Positions 8,214-18,803 of a stretch of 54,135 nt of DNA are shown here, in pieces. The first letter of the stretch is position 1, and the number at the start of each line of letters is the position of its first letter. This DNA is from Clostridia bacterium (GTDB lineage Bacteria; Bacillota; Clostridia; Saccharofermentanales; UBA5734): assembly GCA_009928985.1 (NCBI GenBank), contig SABL01000004.1, forward strand, positions 1 through 54,135, in the 5' to 3' direction. Both the position numbers and the translations under genes were made by a program. The notes beneath the pieces were generated by a model. The model was not told the origin of the DNA and did no database searches. It saw only the letters and a list, made by a program, of their open reading frames with translations.

Positions 8214-9949
8214 GTAGATCCTCCTGAGTTGAGCAAATTGGCAAGCTCCTGGTCTTTGCGGTTGTGGTGGCGCAGGCGGGCCTGTTCCAGCAAGATCGCC
8301 GACAATTGGCAATACAGTGCCTGATCTTGCTCCGGCATCACCTGCAAATGGTGGCGAATCGTCTCAACATCGTTGCGTTCGACGGGTCCTGTCAAAGCGC
8401 CCGGCAGGCCATGGGCCCGGAAATTTTCCAGACTGGCCTGGACCAGGGGCCAGATAGCCTGCTCGGCCTCCTTGTGCGACAGGCCCAGAGTCTCCAGATA
8501 GGCACAGCTCTGGGCTATCACGGCCAAGGTCAGATTGGAAGCCCAGACACTGGCCAGGTGATAGAGGGGTTTTTGACCGGCAGTCAGCCGGATGACCGGG
8601 TGGTTCCAGTCCGATAGAGCCGCAGCCCATTCATCAGCAACGGCAGCATCCCCTTCCAGGGAAATACTGGCCGTATCGATGGCCTCCGGCATCATGTCCC
8701 GGCTGGCAAAGGCCAGCATGGGGTGCAGCGACAGGACTGACACATCTGGTTTGCCTGGCAGGCCGGCCCGCAGGATCTCAGCGGGCAAAGACCCGCTGGC
8801 ATGCATCAGCCATTGTCCCATGGCCAGGCGCCCAGCCAGGCGGCGAGCCACGCCGGCGATCTCGCCATCAGGTGTCGCGATCAGGATCATATCGGAAAAG
8901 GCCACAACCTCGTCGAGGCTGCGAAATGCTTTGCTGCCGGTCAGGCGGGCAGCTTTTTCCGCCGACAGGAAATTGCGGCTGCAGTAACCCGCCAGGGCAA
9001 TGCCGCGACTAGCCAGATACAGCCCCAGGCCAACACCCAGCCGTCCCGCGCCGATGATGCCCAGGCGCCGGCCGGACATTGGCCTGATGAGGGCCGTCGG
9101 CTGGCCGCCGAGAGCAATCAGGCGCAGCCCCTTGAGCAACAGTTCCGGATCATGTCGGACCGGTTTTCTGAAATGGTGGATCAGGCGGCCAGAAAGGCCA
9201 CCCGTCAAGATCAACGTCGCTGGGCGGCCCAGTTCGCCGGACATCCGCTCTGCAAGCCCTTCCAGCATGGCTGCGGTGCCGTTCAACAGGCCGCTGCGGA
9301 TGCTGTCCTCGGTATTGCGGCCGATCTGGGATGGCGGACTGGCCAGATCGGAGAGCGGCAGCTGGGCCGTCACCTGATGCAGGGCCCGGGCGCTGTTTTG
9401 CAGGCCAAGGCTGATCGAACCACCGACCAGGTTGCCAGTGGCATCGATGACGCTGATCGTCGACGCCGTTCCCACATCCATGACGATGGCTGGCAATGGA
9501 TAGAGCCGGGCCGCGGCAACGGCATTGGCGATCCGGTCGGCGCCGATTTTCTCCGGCACATCGACCCGGATCGGGATCGTGGCTGTCCGGACACTGGTCA
9601 GAACCGGCTCCAGACTTGTATAGCGGCTCAAGGATTCGACCAGTTGCGGTGTAGCTGGCGGGACCACCGATGAGATGCCGATGGCATCCAGCTGGGCCGG
9701 ATTCAGATTGTAGCGGGAAAAGAACCCCAACAGTTCCCGGTCCAGAAGGTCGTCCGCGTCTTCACGCACGGTGCCCCAGCGGGCTGTGCAACGCAGGGTA
9801 TCGGCATCAAACCAGCCAATGACAGTCTGGGTGTTGCCGATGTCTATGGCCAGGACACGGATACAGGTCTGATCCGGTCCGCAGGCCAGATCTGCCGGTA
9901 GGTCCTGGGAAAATTCTGGATCAGACATCGTTTCTGCTTCTGTTTCCAT
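8210..9949 (-). CDS. Fusion: type III pantothenate kinase (CoaX) + PanG/DUF2520-type ketopantoate reductase
   Basis: 579 residues from the ATG with GAGGT 5-6 bp upstream; a GTG at 9961 overlapping the coaBC stop codon is an alternative. Residues about 30-285 are a complete CoaX: DIGNT (36-40), GADR (136-139), MDVGTA (157-162) and TGGLSG (249-254). From about residue 295 a Rossmann protein begins ([13 protein letters not shown]), followed by [17 protein letters not shown] and [13 protein letters not shown], matching DUF2520 proteins. Family knowledge: Francisella PanG, an alternative ketopantoate reductase, belongs to this type. No panE is present in the operon, so the C-terminal half is inferred to make pantoate and the N-terminal half phosphorylates pantothenate. 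Each half has the length of a free-standing enzyme. Confidence 0.9.
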   Translation of the reverse strand: METEAETMSDPEFSQDLPADLACGPDQTCIRVLAIDIGNTQTVIGWFDADTLRCTARWGTVREDADDLLDRELLGFFSRYNLNPAQLDAIGISSVVPPATPQLVESLSRYTSLEPVLTSVRTATIPIRVDVPEKIGADRIANAVAAARLYPLPAIVMDVGTASTISVIDATGNLVGGSISLGLQNSARALHQVTAQLPLSDLASPPSQIGRNTEDSIRSGLLNGTAAMLEGLAERMSGELGRPATLILTGGLSGRLIHHFRKPVRHDPELLLKGLRLIALGGQPTALIRPMSGRRLGIIGAGRLGVGLGLYLASRGIALAGYCSRNFLSAEKAARLTGSKAFRSLDEVVAFSDMILIATPDGEIAGVARRLAGRLAMGQWLMHASGSLPAEILRAGLPGKPDVSVLSLHPMLAFASRDMMPEAIDTASISLEGDAAVADEWAAALSDWNHPVIRLTAGQKPLYHLASVWASNLTLAVIAQSCAYLETLGLSHKEAEQAIWPLVQASLENFRAHGLPGALTGPVERNDVETIRHHLQVMPEQDQALYCQLSAILLEQARLRHHNRKDQELANLLNSGGST

Positions 9950-9957
9950 CGGTGACC

Positions 9958-11133
9958 TCACAAGCCTTTCGCCAGCATGGCGTCAAGAATGGCAAAGGCC
10001 AGTTCAGATTTCGGCATTTCGGGCAATTCCTCGATCTCCTCAGGGTCAACCAGCCAGACTTTGCCGGTGGTCCGGGCAAAATTGTCGAGGGAATTGGCGA
10101 TGATCAGGTCGAGCTTTTTGCGCTCGAGCTTGCCTTTGGCATTTTCCAGCATGGCTTCACTCTCGGCCGCAAACCCGATCAGCTTCTGGTGCGTCTTCAA
10201 CTTGGACAGTTCTAGCAAGACGTCGGTATTCGGCACCAGCTCGATGTTCAGGCCTGAGCCGGTCTTTTTAATCTTGGAATCACTTCTGGCAGTGGGCTTG
10301 AAATCAGACACGGCGGCGGTGGCAAACAGGTAGTCCGTTTCCGGAAATGCCTTGAGGGCCGCAGCATAGAGATCGGCGACGGTGTCGACACGGATGACAT
10401 CGACACCAGGAGCGTCCAAGGTGGAATTAGCCAGCAGCAGCGTGACCTCAGCTCCATAGTGGCGGCAAGCCCGGGCCAGGGCGACCCCCATCTGGCCGCT
10501 CGAGGCATTGGACAGGAAGCGGATCGGATCGATATACTCGCGCGTCGCTCCAGCCGTGATCAGCACGCGTTGGCCCAGCAAAGGCTTGGGCGTGAGAAAT
10601 GACTCGACCGCGTCGAGGATGGCCGGCACCTTGGCCAGGCGGCCTTTGGCATAGACGCCGCAGGCCAGCATGCCTTCTTCAGGATCGACAAACTGGCTGC
10701 CACGCGCTTTCAACGTGGCCAAATTGGCCTGGAAAGCAGGATTCTCGAACATGTTGACATTCATCGCCGGGGCGTACAGGACACGCTTGGGGTCAGCTGC
10801 CGCCAGAACCGAACTGAGCAAGTCGTCGGCGATCCCCTGGGCGGCCTTGCCAATGATGTTGAACGTCGCTGGAGCGATCAGTACCAGGTCAATGTTGGTG
10901 CCCTGTTCGATGTGGGATACCTGGCGGTGGTCCTCATCTGAGAACATATCGACCAGCACTTTCTGTCGAGTCAGGGTTTCGAATGTGACCGGCGAGATGA
11001 AACGAGTCGCATGTTCTGTCATGATCACGCGGACTTCATGACCCGCTGTAGTCAGGGCACTGGCGATCTCGGCAGCCTTGTAGGCGGCAATCGAACCCGT
11101 CACTCCCAATGTGATTTTTTTGGCACGTGGCAT
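9958..11133 (-). CDS. coaBC: Bifunctional phosphopantothenoylcysteine decarboxylase / phosphopantothenate-cysteine ligase
   Basis: 391 residues. The N-terminal flavoprotein CoaC half has GVTGSIAAYKAAEIA, the SHIEQGTNIDLVLIAPAT segment with its active-site His, the PAMNVNMFENP motif and the substrate-clamp Cys in GMLACGVYAKGRLA. The C-terminal CoaB half has VLITAGATREYIDPIRFLSN and the KK-containing IKKTGSGLNIELVPNTDVL. Start at MPRAKKITLG, where homology begins; AGGAGG lies 12 bp upstream, slightly far. It is the first gene of the CoA operon and its stop codon touches the next gene. Confidence 0.97.
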   Translation of the reverse strand: MPRAKKITLGVTGSIAAYKAAEIASALTTAGHEVRVIMTEHATRFISPVTFETLTRQKVLVDMFSDEDHRQVSHIEQGTNIDLVLIAPATFNIIGKAAQGIADDLLSSVLAAADPKRVLYAPAMNVNMFENPAFQANLATLKARGSQFVDPEEGMLACGVYAKGRLAKVPAILDAVESFLTPKPLLGQRVLITAGATREYIDPIRFLSNASSGQMGVALARACRHYGAEVTLLLANSTLDAPGVDVIRVDTVADLYAAALKAFPETDYLFATAAVSDFKPTARSDSKIKKTGSGLNIELVPNTDVLLELSKLKTHQKLIGFAAESEAMLENAKGKLERKKLDLIIANSLDNFARTTGKVWLVDPEEIEELPEMPKSELAFAILDAMLAKGL

Positions 11134-11272
11134 GCTGTAAAGAGCCCTCCTGCACCGGCACATCGAATCCCCATCGGATATGCCGGATTATCCGGATATT
11201 ATACCATAACCGGTCGGACGGGATCGGATGTGATATAGTAAATCCTAAAGGATCCTTGATCGACCCACGACC

Positions 11273-12211
11273 ATGGATACCCAATATTTCATGATGATGA
11301 AAGTGCCAACTGCCATGAAACCGCATTTTTCGATGATATCCATGCTGATTTTCACCTTAGTTGCCACACTGGTTATGGCAGGCTGTGTTTTGCAGCCTGT
11401 CACCAGCTTGCCCGCGACTACAGCTGCAGACGACCGTTCACCTGCCGCAAGCCAGAATGATGCAGCAACCACTTCTGCGCCTGAACACGCAATCACTTCG
11501 GCAGAGGCCAAGCCCACGACAGCGCCTGAATCGACCGCGGCCCCTGAGCCAACCGTCTATTCCGGCCCACCCAGCGAGGAACATCCGGCTATCGCCCTGA
11601 CGTTTGACGACGGTCCCTCCACCGACCTGACCGGACCTCTGCTCGATGTCTTGCTGGAAAAGCAAGTCAAAGCAACGTTCTTTGTCCTCGGCAACCGGCT
11701 CCAGTCCAGCCAGGTCCGCGGCGACTTGCTGCGGCGCGAGGTCGCGGAAGGCCACGAGGTAGGCAACCATACCTATACGCACCAGATTCTGAAAAAGGCC
11801 GACGCGGCCACGACGCGCGACGAGCTAACGCGCACAACCGACCTGATCTTGTCGATCGCCGGCGTCACCCCGACGATCATGCGCCCACCGACCGGTGGCT
11901 ACAGTGCCACCACCGAAGAGGTGACCCGGGAGCTAGGCCTTACGATCGTCAATTGGTCCTGGCAAAGCTGCCCGGAAGACTGGAACCACAAGGATGATCC
12001 CGACCACATCGCCAATTTTGTCATAGAAAATGCGGCCAATGGCCACATCATTCTGCTCCATGATACCAACAGTGCCACACTGGCCGCCGTGCCCCGGATC
12101 ATCGATGGCCTGGCCGAGAAGGGCTTTCGATTCATGACAGTCAGTGAACTCTTGTCTTACAGCAGTGACGGCGTGCCGGAGCCTGGCGATGTCGTGTCGA
12201 AACTGAAATAA
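11273..12211 (+). CDS. Polysaccharide deacetylase (NodB/CE4) lipoprotein
   Basis: 312 residues from the first ATG; ATGs at 11291 or 11315 are equally possible and none has a strong ribosome site. A lipoprotein signal ends at VMAGC (C38), followed by a Thr/Ala/Pro linker to about residue 100. The NodB domain follows: FDDGP (111-115, catalytic base and metal Asp), HTYTH (166-170, metal ligands), RPPTGGY, the NWSWQSCPEDW segment and ILLHD. By family knowledge these enzymes remove N-acetyl groups from peptidoglycan or chitin-like polymers outside the membrane. It is convergent with the next gene. Confidence 0.93.
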   Translation: MDTQYFMMMKVPTAMKPHFSMISMLIFTLVATLVMAGCVLQPVTSLPATTAADDRSPAASQNDAATTSAPEHAITSAEAKPTTAPESTAAPEPTVYSGPPSEEHPAIALTFDDGPSTDLTGPLLDVLLEKQVKATFFVLGNRLQSSQVRGDLLRREVAEGHEVGNHTYTHQILKKADAATTRDELTRTTDLILSIAGVTPTIMRPPTGGYSATTEEVTRELGLTIVNWSWQSCPEDWNHKDDPDHIANFVIENAANGHIILLHDTNSATLAAVPRIIDGLAEKGFRFMTVSELLSYSSDGVPEPGDVVSKLK

Positions 12212-12241
12212 CCAGCCTTTCGACCCGGTCTTCACGGATAT

Positions 12242-13627
12242 CTATTCTTCGGTTTTGGCCCGGAAAGCCTCAGCCGGATAGCTGGCGCGTGAATTCCACA
12301 GGATCCACTCTGTGTAACCGGCATCTTCAATGGCCTGGATCTGTTCACGGATCTCTTTTGCACCATAGGTCATGTAATAGCCATTGGGCAGATACGAAGC
12401 TGTAAAGGCTTGCAAATAGGGCGCAATCGCGACGTTGTAGCCCGGGGCAGCTGCGGCAAAATCCTGGCCAACCTTGAGGGTTTTGTACATCACATCATAA
12501 GGATACAAGTCCGGCTTGGTATAGAGCGTGTCTCCGACCTGCTGGCCAGTGCCGTTACCGGTGTAGTGGCCGGTCGAATTGTTGGCATAATGCGATGGGT
12601 AAATCATCGGACTGATCCGGTCGAGACCGAGCAGGCCGAGGGTTGCCCAATCCTGCCCGATCCGGTTGCCATCACCTTTGCTGATCATGACAATCGCGAA
12701 GACATCGGCGCCGAGCGGGATGCCCAGTTCGTCCTGGATCTGGACCCGGGCGAATTGCAGGAAACGGCTGATGGCCTGGACTTTGGTCGGCACCGTCCCT
12801 TCCTCGCCATAATAGGGGGATGCACCAGTGGTAGTCCCACCCGTCGGGAAACGCACATAATCAAACTGGATCTCATCGACGCCGATGGCAATTGCTTCTT
12901 TGGCGATGTCGACATTGTACTGCCAGACATCCTGGTTGTAGGGATTGACGAAAGGCTTTTTCCCCTCGAGCTTGTAGAGCAAGGCATTTCCGTTCTTGTC
13001 CTGGATCGCCAGGTCTGGCCGAGCCTCGGCCAGGAAGGGGTCTTTGAAACAGACAATCCGGCCGATGACGGTGATGCCCTCGGCATGGAGTTTCTCGATG
13101 ACGGCCGGCAAATTGTACAAAGCATGGACCAGATTGTTTTCGACAGCGAGCGGCACCTGGGACTTGTATTTGACCCCGTTGGATTCCTTCAAATCGATGA
13201 CAACCGCATTGACCTCCGTCTCACGGGCCAGGCGAATGGTTGAGTCCAGATTGGCTGCTGCCCCCAGATACAAAGCGCGGATTTCATTGTGCTGATACGA
13301 AACGACCTGGCTGGCCGTCGGCAACGGGCCAAAATAAGACTCGACGATCGGATCGATCGGCAAAGCCGGGACTGGAGTCGGAGTCGGAACGGGCGTCGGT
13401 GTCGGCGTCGGGGCTATTGTTTCAGAAGGCAATGTAGCAGAGGCAGCCGGACCCTCGGTCGACTGGCCTGCCTGAGCGCCGGAGGTTGCCGTCGCGGTAC
13501 CCGTCGACTGTCCAGGAGCCGCCAGCTGCAGATTGCATCCCGCCAGCAGGAGGCTGGTGACCAGCAGGATGACAGCTACCCGCACAGCGGATCTGCTCAT
13601 AACCGGGAAGGACTTGGCTTGCTTCAT
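12242..13627 (-). CDS. DUF4015/COG1306 putative glycoside hydrolase, lipoprotein
   Basis: 461 residues, with a lipoprotein signal (VILLVTSLLLAGC) and a Pro/Thr-rich linker made of PTPTPTPVPTPTPVP. The remaining ~350 residues match the COG1306 putative glycosidase family: RALYLGAAANLD, TEVNAVVIDLKESNGV and the characteristic EIQFDYVRFPTGG barrel strand with acidic residues, then DRISPMIYPSHYAN. By family knowledge this is a TIM-barrel protein related to GH13, with no settled substrate. The ATG at 13627 has GAGGG 7 bp upstream. It is transcribed alone and lies between gal and the deacetylase. Confidence 0.88.
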   Translation of the reverse strand: MKQAKSFPVMSRSAVRVAVILLVTSLLLAGCNLQLAAPGQSTGTATATSGAQAGQSTEGPAASATLPSETIAPTPTPTPVPTPTPVPALPIDPIVESYFGPLPTASQVVSYQHNEIRALYLGAAANLDSTIRLARETEVNAVVIDLKESNGVKYKSQVPLAVENNLVHALYNLPAVIEKLHAEGITVIGRIVCFKDPFLAEARPDLAIQDKNGNALLYKLEGKKPFVNPYNQDVWQYNVDIAKEAIAIGVDEIQFDYVRFPTGGTTTGASPYYGEEGTVPTKVQAISRFLQFARVQIQDELGIPLGADVFAIVMISKGDGNRIGQDWATLGLLGLDRISPMIYPSHYANNSTGHYTGNGTGQQVGDTLYTKPDLYPYDVMYKTLKVGQDFAAAAPGYNVAIAPYLQAFTASYLPNGYYMTYGAKEIREQIQAIEDAGYTEWILWNSRASYPAEAFRAKTEE

Positions 13628-13723
13628 ATCGTACCCTCGCAAAGGATTCTTGTTGGATGAATTCGTTCCGACTATACCACAACCGGATACCCTTCTCCAA
13701 GGGAGCTTCGCCCTGAAAACCGT

Positions 13724-13761
13724 GAAAAACGCGCTTTGATTGTGTCAAAAACGCGTTTTTC
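13724..13761 (-). terminator. Terminator of the gal operon
   Basis: Arms 13724-13733 and 13752-13761 (GAAAAACGCG/CGCGTTTTTC) with an 18-nt loop. On the minus strand the stem ends in a T run just before the DUF4015 promoter region, 40 bases beyond the galK stop codon. The right arm also contains a 14-bp perfect palindrome. Confidence 0.7.
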
Positions 13762-13800
13762 GAACCACAAGTCCATATCCGTCCCGGAAGGCTGCTGACG

Positions 13801-15108
13801 TCAGCCGATCCAGCAGCCACCGATGGGGCGGATTGAGAGGACATGGCAAGAACCCTGGCCCAAGACAGCCTCCATGGCTGCCTTGAAATGATCCACTTCG
13901 GCCAGCGGCACAAAAGCCTGCACCGTACCGGCAAAGCCACCGCCATGGACGCGCCAGGCACCGCCAACCGGTGCCAGCAACCGCTCGCACAAGGCCAGGA
14001 CCAGGGCAACCGACTGCTCCCGGGTCGAGCCGGTGGCAAAAATGTTTTGCAAGTTGTCGCTCGACGAACGGCCCGATTCGATGATCAGGGCTTTGAAACG
14101 CTCGACATCGTTGGCTTTCAGTGCCTGGGCCTGCAGGGCAACCCGCTGGTCATCGGTGAAAAAGTGCAAGGAGCGCAGCACCGCCCGGTCACCAGCCGTC
14201 CGGCGTATGGCAGCCAGCGACTGGAAGAATCCAGTCTCCGGCACTTCACTCAGGTGCTTCTTGCCAAAATGCGCCGCCACGGCTTTCATTTCGGCGGGGA
14301 TGGCGGCATATTCGTCAGTCAGGTCACCATGGTCCGCGCCGCTGTCGATGATGCACAGTGCAAGTCCAGAATGAGCAAAATCAAAGGGGACTGGTTCGAT
14401 CACGGGCAGGAACGGATCACCAAAATCAATCGCGATAATCCCGCCGACCGAGGATGCCATCTGGTCCATCAGGCCACACGGTTTGCCATAGTAGGCATTT
14501 TCCGCATATTGGCCGATCTGGGCGATCGCCACCGGGCTGACCTCGCCCCTGGCAAACAAGGTATTGAGGATGTTGCCGACCAGCACTTCAAAAGCGGCCG
14601 ATGATGAAAGACCGGACCCCTTGAGGACGTTGGACGTCGTAAAAGCATCAAAGCCGGTTACCGGATAGCCAAGCTGGGCAAATCGGGCAGCCACGCCACG
14701 AATCAGGGCAGACGAGGTGTTCTTTTCTGATTCATGGATGGTCAGGTCATCGAGATCGACGACATCGAGCGGAAAGCCTTCGGACTGGATCCGGATCATG
14801 CGGGTGCCATTGATGCGGGCAGCGGCAATGATGTCGAGGTTGACACTGGCTGCGAGGACATGGCCGTGCTGGTGGTCGGTGTGATTGCCGCCGATCTCGG
14901 TCCGGCCAGGGGCGGAAAACAGGTTCAGCTCGGCTGGGGCTGCCGCTTCACCTGGTTCTGGAAACACGTGGGCAAATTTTGCCACCAGATCTTCCAGCCG
15001 CCTGGCGTAAGGGGCCGCTGCATCCAGAGGGCAACCATAGATTTCGGCCAGGCGAGCATCCAGCCCGCCCGATTTCAAAGTCACAAGCACGGATTCAATT
15101 GTTTTCAT
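13801..15108 (-). CDS. galK: Galactokinase
   Basis: 435 residues. It phosphorylates galactose to galactose-1-phosphate. GHMP-kinase motifs are present: the galactokinase signature [15 protein letters not shown], the ATP loop [13 protein letters not shown] and the C-terminal [14 protein letters not shown]. The ATG overlaps the galE stop codon by 4 bp (ATGA) and has AAGGAG about 10 bp upstream. An open frame continues upstream into galE and is not coding. Last gene of galT-galE-galK; translational coupling to galE is likely. Confidence 0.97.
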   Translation of the reverse strand: MKTIESVLVTLKSGGLDARLAEIYGCPLDAAAPYARRLEDLVAKFAHVFPEPGEAAAPAELNLFSAPGRTEIGGNHTDHQHGHVLAASVNLDIIAAARINGTRMIRIQSEGFPLDVVDLDDLTIHESEKNTSSALIRGVAARFAQLGYPVTGFDAFTTSNVLKGSGLSSSAAFEVLVGNILNTLFARGEVSPVAIAQIGQYAENAYYGKPCGLMDQMASSVGGIIAIDFGDPFLPVIEPVPFDFAHSGLALCIIDSGADHGDLTDEYAAIPAEMKAVAAHFGKKHLSEVPETGFFQSLAAIRRTAGDRAVLRSLHFFTDDQRVALQAQALKANDVERFKALIIESGRSSSDNLQNIFATGSTREQSVALVLALCERLLAPVGGAWRVHGGGFAGTVQAFVPLAEVDHFKAAMEAVLGQGSCHVLSIRPIGGCWIG

Positions 15109-16136
15109 GGGGCGGCAGTCTCCTTTGCATAGCCGTTGGGATTCTGGCTTTGCCAGCGCCAGGTGTCGCGACACATCGTCTCCAGGTCGCGCGTCGCTTG
15201 CCAGCCGAGCAGTTTGCTGGCTTTGGCCGGATCGGCATAGCACAGGGCGACATCGCCGGGGCGGCGCGGATCGATCTGGTAAGGGACCTGGCGGCTAGTT
15301 GCGTGTTCAAAGGCCTTGACCATCTCAAGGACGCTATAGCCCTGCCCGGTCCCCAGATTGATCGCCTCGGTTCCGGTGTGGGCGGCAGCATATTCGAGCG
15401 CCCGGATATGGCCGATCGCGAGGTCGACGACATGGATATAGTCGCGCACGCCGGTGCCATCGACAGTCGGATAGTCGTCGCCAAAAACGTGCAGTTTGTC
15501 GCGCCGGCCGACAGCTACCTGGGAAATATAAGGCATCAGGTTATTGGGGATGCCGCTGGGATCTTCACCGATCTGGCCTGATTCATGGGCACCGATCGGA
15601 TTGAAGTAGCGCAGCAGCACGATCGACCAGCCTGGATTGGCACTCTGGATGTCGCGCAGGATTTGCTCGTTCATCAGCTTGGTCCAGCCATAGGGGTTGG
15701 TGCACCAGGTCGGGAAATCCTCGGTGATCGGCACGCGCTCCGGGAGGCCGTATACGGTCGCTGACGAGCTGAAGACCAGCTGGCGCACGTCAAACTCAGC
15801 CATCACCTCGCACAGGGCGAGGGTGCTGTCGAGGTTGTTGCGGTAGTAGCGCAAAGGTTGGGCGACCGATTCACCGACGGCCTTGAGCCCGGCAAAATGG
15901 ATCACCGCATCCATGGCATGCTGCTGGAAAACGCCGCGCAAAGCCTCGCGGTCACAAACATCAACCGGATAAAAATCGACAGGTTTGCCTGTGATGGCCT
16001 CGACCCGGTTCAGGGCCTCCCGGCTGGAATTGTCCAGATTGTCGACCACGACAACCGAATACCCTTCGTTGAGAAGTTCGAGGCAGGTATGGCTGCCAAT
16101 ATAACCAGCACCGCCGGTCACCAGAATGGTACGCAT
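15105..16136 (-). CDS. galE: UDP-glucose 4-epimerase
   Basis: 343 residues, the standard length. It interconverts UDP-galactose and UDP-glucose using bound NAD. The Rossmann motif [11 protein letters not shown] is at the N-terminus, followed by [10 protein letters not shown], the SSSATVYG segment with the catalytic Ser/Thr and the YGWTKL Tyr-x3-Lys pair. [12 protein letters not shown] near the C-terminus is typical. AGGAGG lies 9 bp before the ATG. Middle gene of the operon. Confidence 0.97.
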   Translation of the reverse strand: MRTILVTGGAGYIGSHTCLELLNEGYSVVVVDNLDNSSREALNRVEAITGKPVDFYPVDVCDREALRGVFQQHAMDAVIHFAGLKAVGESVAQPLRYYRNNLDSTLALCEVMAEFDVRQLVFSSSATVYGLPERVPITEDFPTWCTNPYGWTKLMNEQILRDIQSANPGWSIVLLRYFNPIGAHESGQIGEDPSGIPNNLMPYISQVAVGRRDKLHVFGDDYPTVDGTGVRDYIHVVDLAIGHIRALEYAAAHTGTEAINLGTGQGYSVLEMVKAFEHATSRQVPYQIDPRRPGDVALCYADPAKASKLLGWQATRDLETMCRDTWRWQSQNPNGYAKETAAP

Positions 16137-16153
16137 GTTAACTATCCTCCTGT

Positions 16154-17704
16154 TTAGAAAATGAAACCAGCGGACACCAGGAATCGTTTGAGTGCGGCGG
16201 TCCCTTCTTCATCCTGCTTGAAGACCCCGCAATGTTCAAGACCTGTCTTGAACATCCGGCCGACTTCCTGCTGTAAGGCTGTATCCATCGAAAGGGGGTC
16301 CTTGGCACCGGTCAGACCGCCGCGCACGGCCAGCGCTTCCACCCAGGCCAGATGTTTGTGCAGTGGATGATCCAAACTGACCAGCTCTGCATGATCCATT
16401 CCGGCCAGCAACCAGTCGCGCAAACCAGCCAGCTCTGCCTGCAAACGCCCTGGCAAGATCGCCAGGCCCATGACCTCGATCAGACCGATGTTTTCTTTTT
16501 TGACCGCATGAATTTCCGGATGCGGGTGGAAAATTCCCAGTGGGAAATCTTCCGTTGTCCGGTTGTTGCGCAAGACCAAGTCAAGCTGGAAGCGCTCATC
16601 GGTAAGTTTGCGGGCGATCGGGGTGATGGTGTTGTGCGGTTGAAGCTGGCCAGCCTGCTCCGATTCGCACCAGATATCTGCTTCTGGGTCTGAATAGCCT
16701 CGCCAGACATTCAGGACTTGGTCTGCCAGGGCAATTAGCGCCTCAGAGTCAGTGCTCGAAAGCCGGAGCGTGGTCAACGGCCAATGAATATGGTACGCCT
16801 CGACACCTGGGAAATCTGGATGAGTAAAGGCCATCGTACACGGTGCCTGGTCCATCGGGAACGCGGCGCGTCCGCCCTGGAAATGGTTGTGGTTCAGGAT
16901 CGAGCCCCCGACGATCGGCAGGTCGGCGTTCGATCCGCAGAAATAGTGCGGGAACTGGCGCACGAAATCGAGCAGGGCGGCAAAGGTCCAACGGTTGATC
17001 ACCATCGGTTCATGCCGCTCGCCGAGGACGATGCAATGCTCGTTGTAATAAACATAGGGCGAATACTGCAAATACCAGCGTTCTCCGGCCAAGTCCAGCG
17101 GCACGATCCGCAGCGTCTGGCGGGCCGGGAAATCGATCCGGCCGGCATAATCGACATTTTCCGGACAGAGCAGGCAGCGCGGGTACTGGGTGCTTTTCTG
17201 GGACAGAGCCAGCGCGATGGCGCGTGGATCTTTTTCCGGCTTGGCCAGATTGATCGTAATCTCGAGGTCGCCGTATTCGGTCACCGTCTGCCAGGATTTG
17301 TTGCGGGCGATCTCGGCCATGCGGATGTAATTGGAGTCGATCGACAGCTGGTAGAAATAATCGGTCGCCGCCAGGCTGGACACCTGATCGCGCAGCCGGT
17401 TGAAGGTCGCTGTCACCACGGAGGGCCGCGGCATGAGAAGACCCATGATCCGGGTATCGAACAGGGCTCGCAATTCGAACATCGAACTGTCAACAAGGCC
17501 TCGTTCGCCTGCTGCGTCGACCAGCCGGCCCAGGACCTCCGGAATCGTCTCTGTTGGCGCCAAAGCGACTGGCTCAGCAGCCGGCTGCTCCAGCCGGAAA
17601 AGATCCAAGAGCAGATTGCGGCTGCCGGCACGATCCATCGGATCAAGGATTCCTTTCTGCACCACCAGCAGCAGCAATTTTTCTATATCAGTCTGGATTG
17701 ACAT
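16154..17704 (-). CDS. galT: Galactose-1-phosphate uridylyltransferase, class II
   Basis: 516 residues, the length of the Bacillota class II enzyme rather than the ~350-residue class I form. It swaps UMP between UDP-glucose and galactose-1-phosphate. Signatures seen are [32 protein letters not shown] with the His-rich active-site region, and the [13 protein letters not shown] cysteine pair. GGAGG is 10 bp before the ATG. First gene of the operon; its start is 130 bp from the divergent AraC gene. Confidence 0.96.
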   Translation of the reverse strand: MSIQTDIEKLLLLVVQKGILDPMDRAGSRNLLLDLFRLEQPAAEPVALAPTETIPEVLGRLVDAAGERGLVDSSMFELRALFDTRIMGLLMPRPSVVTATFNRLRDQVSSLAATDYFYQLSIDSNYIRMAEIARNKSWQTVTEYGDLEITINLAKPEKDPRAIALALSQKSTQYPRCLLCPENVDYAGRIDFPARQTLRIVPLDLAGERWYLQYSPYVYYNEHCIVLGERHEPMVINRWTFAALLDFVRQFPHYFCGSNADLPIVGGSILNHNHFQGGRAAFPMDQAPCTMAFTHPDFPGVEAYHIHWPLTTLRLSSTDSEALIALADQVLNVWRGYSDPEADIWCESEQAGQLQPHNTITPIARKLTDERFQLDLVLRNNRTTEDFPLGIFHPHPEIHAVKKENIGLIEVMGLAILPGRLQAELAGLRDWLLAGMDHAELVSLDHPLHKHLAWVEALAVRGGLTGAKDPLSMDTALQQEVGRMFKTGLEHCGVFKQDEEGTAALKRFLVSAGFIF

Positions 17705-17834
17705 CGCACATGAACCTCCACAAGGTGTATCCGCCAGTTCTTTCGTGTATACTGCCAGTATAAGAAACGATCAGGATCCTTTCCTCTCTTTTTTTATGCA
17801 GGACTGGTACGATTTTTCGCTCATGAGGTATCGG

Positions 17835-18704
17835 ATGGCAACCGTCTACAAACCGAAAGACTTACCGGCAGACTTTCCCTTTGCGATCAAATTCGCGGAA
17901 ATGCCGCCGTATTACTGCATGGATCACACGTTCCACTGGCACAATTACCTGGAGATTTCCTATGTCAAGCAGGGACTTGGCCGGTACTATATTGAGAACA
18001 AAGTCTATGACATCGCACCAGGCGACATCGTGGTCATCAACAACATCGAACCGCACTATATGGAGGTTCTGCCACCCGGGCCTATGATCCAGCCTGTGGT
18101 CATGTTTGACGGCCGACTGATCAGTGACGGTGCCAGCCCACTTTTCGACAATCAGTACCTGGTGCCCTTTTTCGAGCGCGGTTCCAATTTCAGCAACAAG
18201 ATCGACCGCCATACGGCGATCGGCCAAAAGATTTTTACCCTGTTGAACGAGATTGAAGACGAGTACAACAACCAGGCCCACGGCTTCCAGTTGATGATCA
18301 AGGCCAAACTGCTGGCCATCTTCACCTACCTGGTCCGCTATTACCAGGACGAAGCCAAGTCCAGCCTCACGCCGGCCCAGAAAAACAAACGCCTCGAACA
18401 GCTGCAGATTGTCTTTGAGCACATCAGCCAGAACCTCGACCAGCCGCTCTTGCTCGATGACCTGGCGGCCCTCGTCTACATGACACCCAGCTATTTCTGC
18501 ACGTTCTTCAAGCGGGCCACCGGCCAGACCCCGATCCAGTACATTCACAAGGTCCGGGTCGCCCGGGCGATCGACTTGCTGCGCACAACCGGCCAAGGTA
18601 TCTACGAGATTGCGATCGAGAGTGGTTTTGCCAATCTGGCCAATTTCAACCGGATTTTCAAGCGCGTAACTGGCCAGACCCCGAGCGCCGTCCGGAGCAG
18701 CTGA
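17835..18704 (+). CDS. AraC-family regulator, probably of the gal operon
   Basis: 289 residues from the ATG with GAGGT 6 bp upstream; ATG at 17823 or 17796 are alternatives. N-terminal cupin-like sensor (HFHWHNYLEISYVKQG-type region, then DIAPGDIVVINNIEPHYME). Two C-terminal AraC helix-turn-helices follow: LDDLAALVYMTPSYFCTFFK and IYEIAIESGFANLANFNRIF, ending QTPSAVR. It is divergent from galT, so control of galactose use is the natural inference, but the effector is not visible in the sequence. A TATACT hexamer at 17748-17753 could be its -10 element. Confidence 0.88.
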   Translation: MATVYKPKDLPADFPFAIKFAEMPPYYCMDHTFHWHNYLEISYVKQGLGRYYIENKVYDIAPGDIVVINNIEPHYMEVLPPGPMIQPVVMFDGRLISDGASPLFDNQYLVPFFERGSNFSNKIDRHTAIGQKIFTLLNEIEDEYNNQAHGFQLMIKAKLLAIFTYLVRYYQDEAKSSLTPAQKNKRLEQLQIVFEHISQNLDQPLLLDDLAALVYMTPSYFCTFFKRATGQTPIQYIHKVRVARAIDLLRTTGQGIYEIAIESGFANLANFNRIFKRVTGQTPSAVRSS

Positions 18705-18803
18705 TTGTAATACAATCACAGAAAAACAACCGGTCCTTCGTTTATGCTGCACTCAGTGAAAAATATCCCGGCACACGCGTGCTGACAAATCAGGAGTGAT
18801 TCC

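Noticed and set aside
6876-8324. Long plus-strand open frame opposite panC and panB
   Set aside because: Both sense genes have complete family motifs; the opposite frame has no recognisable protein.
8801-9673. Plus-strand open frame opposite the coaX-panG fusion
   Set aside because: Antisense of a gene with all motifs intact.
17862-18752. Minus-strand open frame opposite the AraC regulator
   Set aside because: Antisense of a clear AraC protein; no ribosome site.
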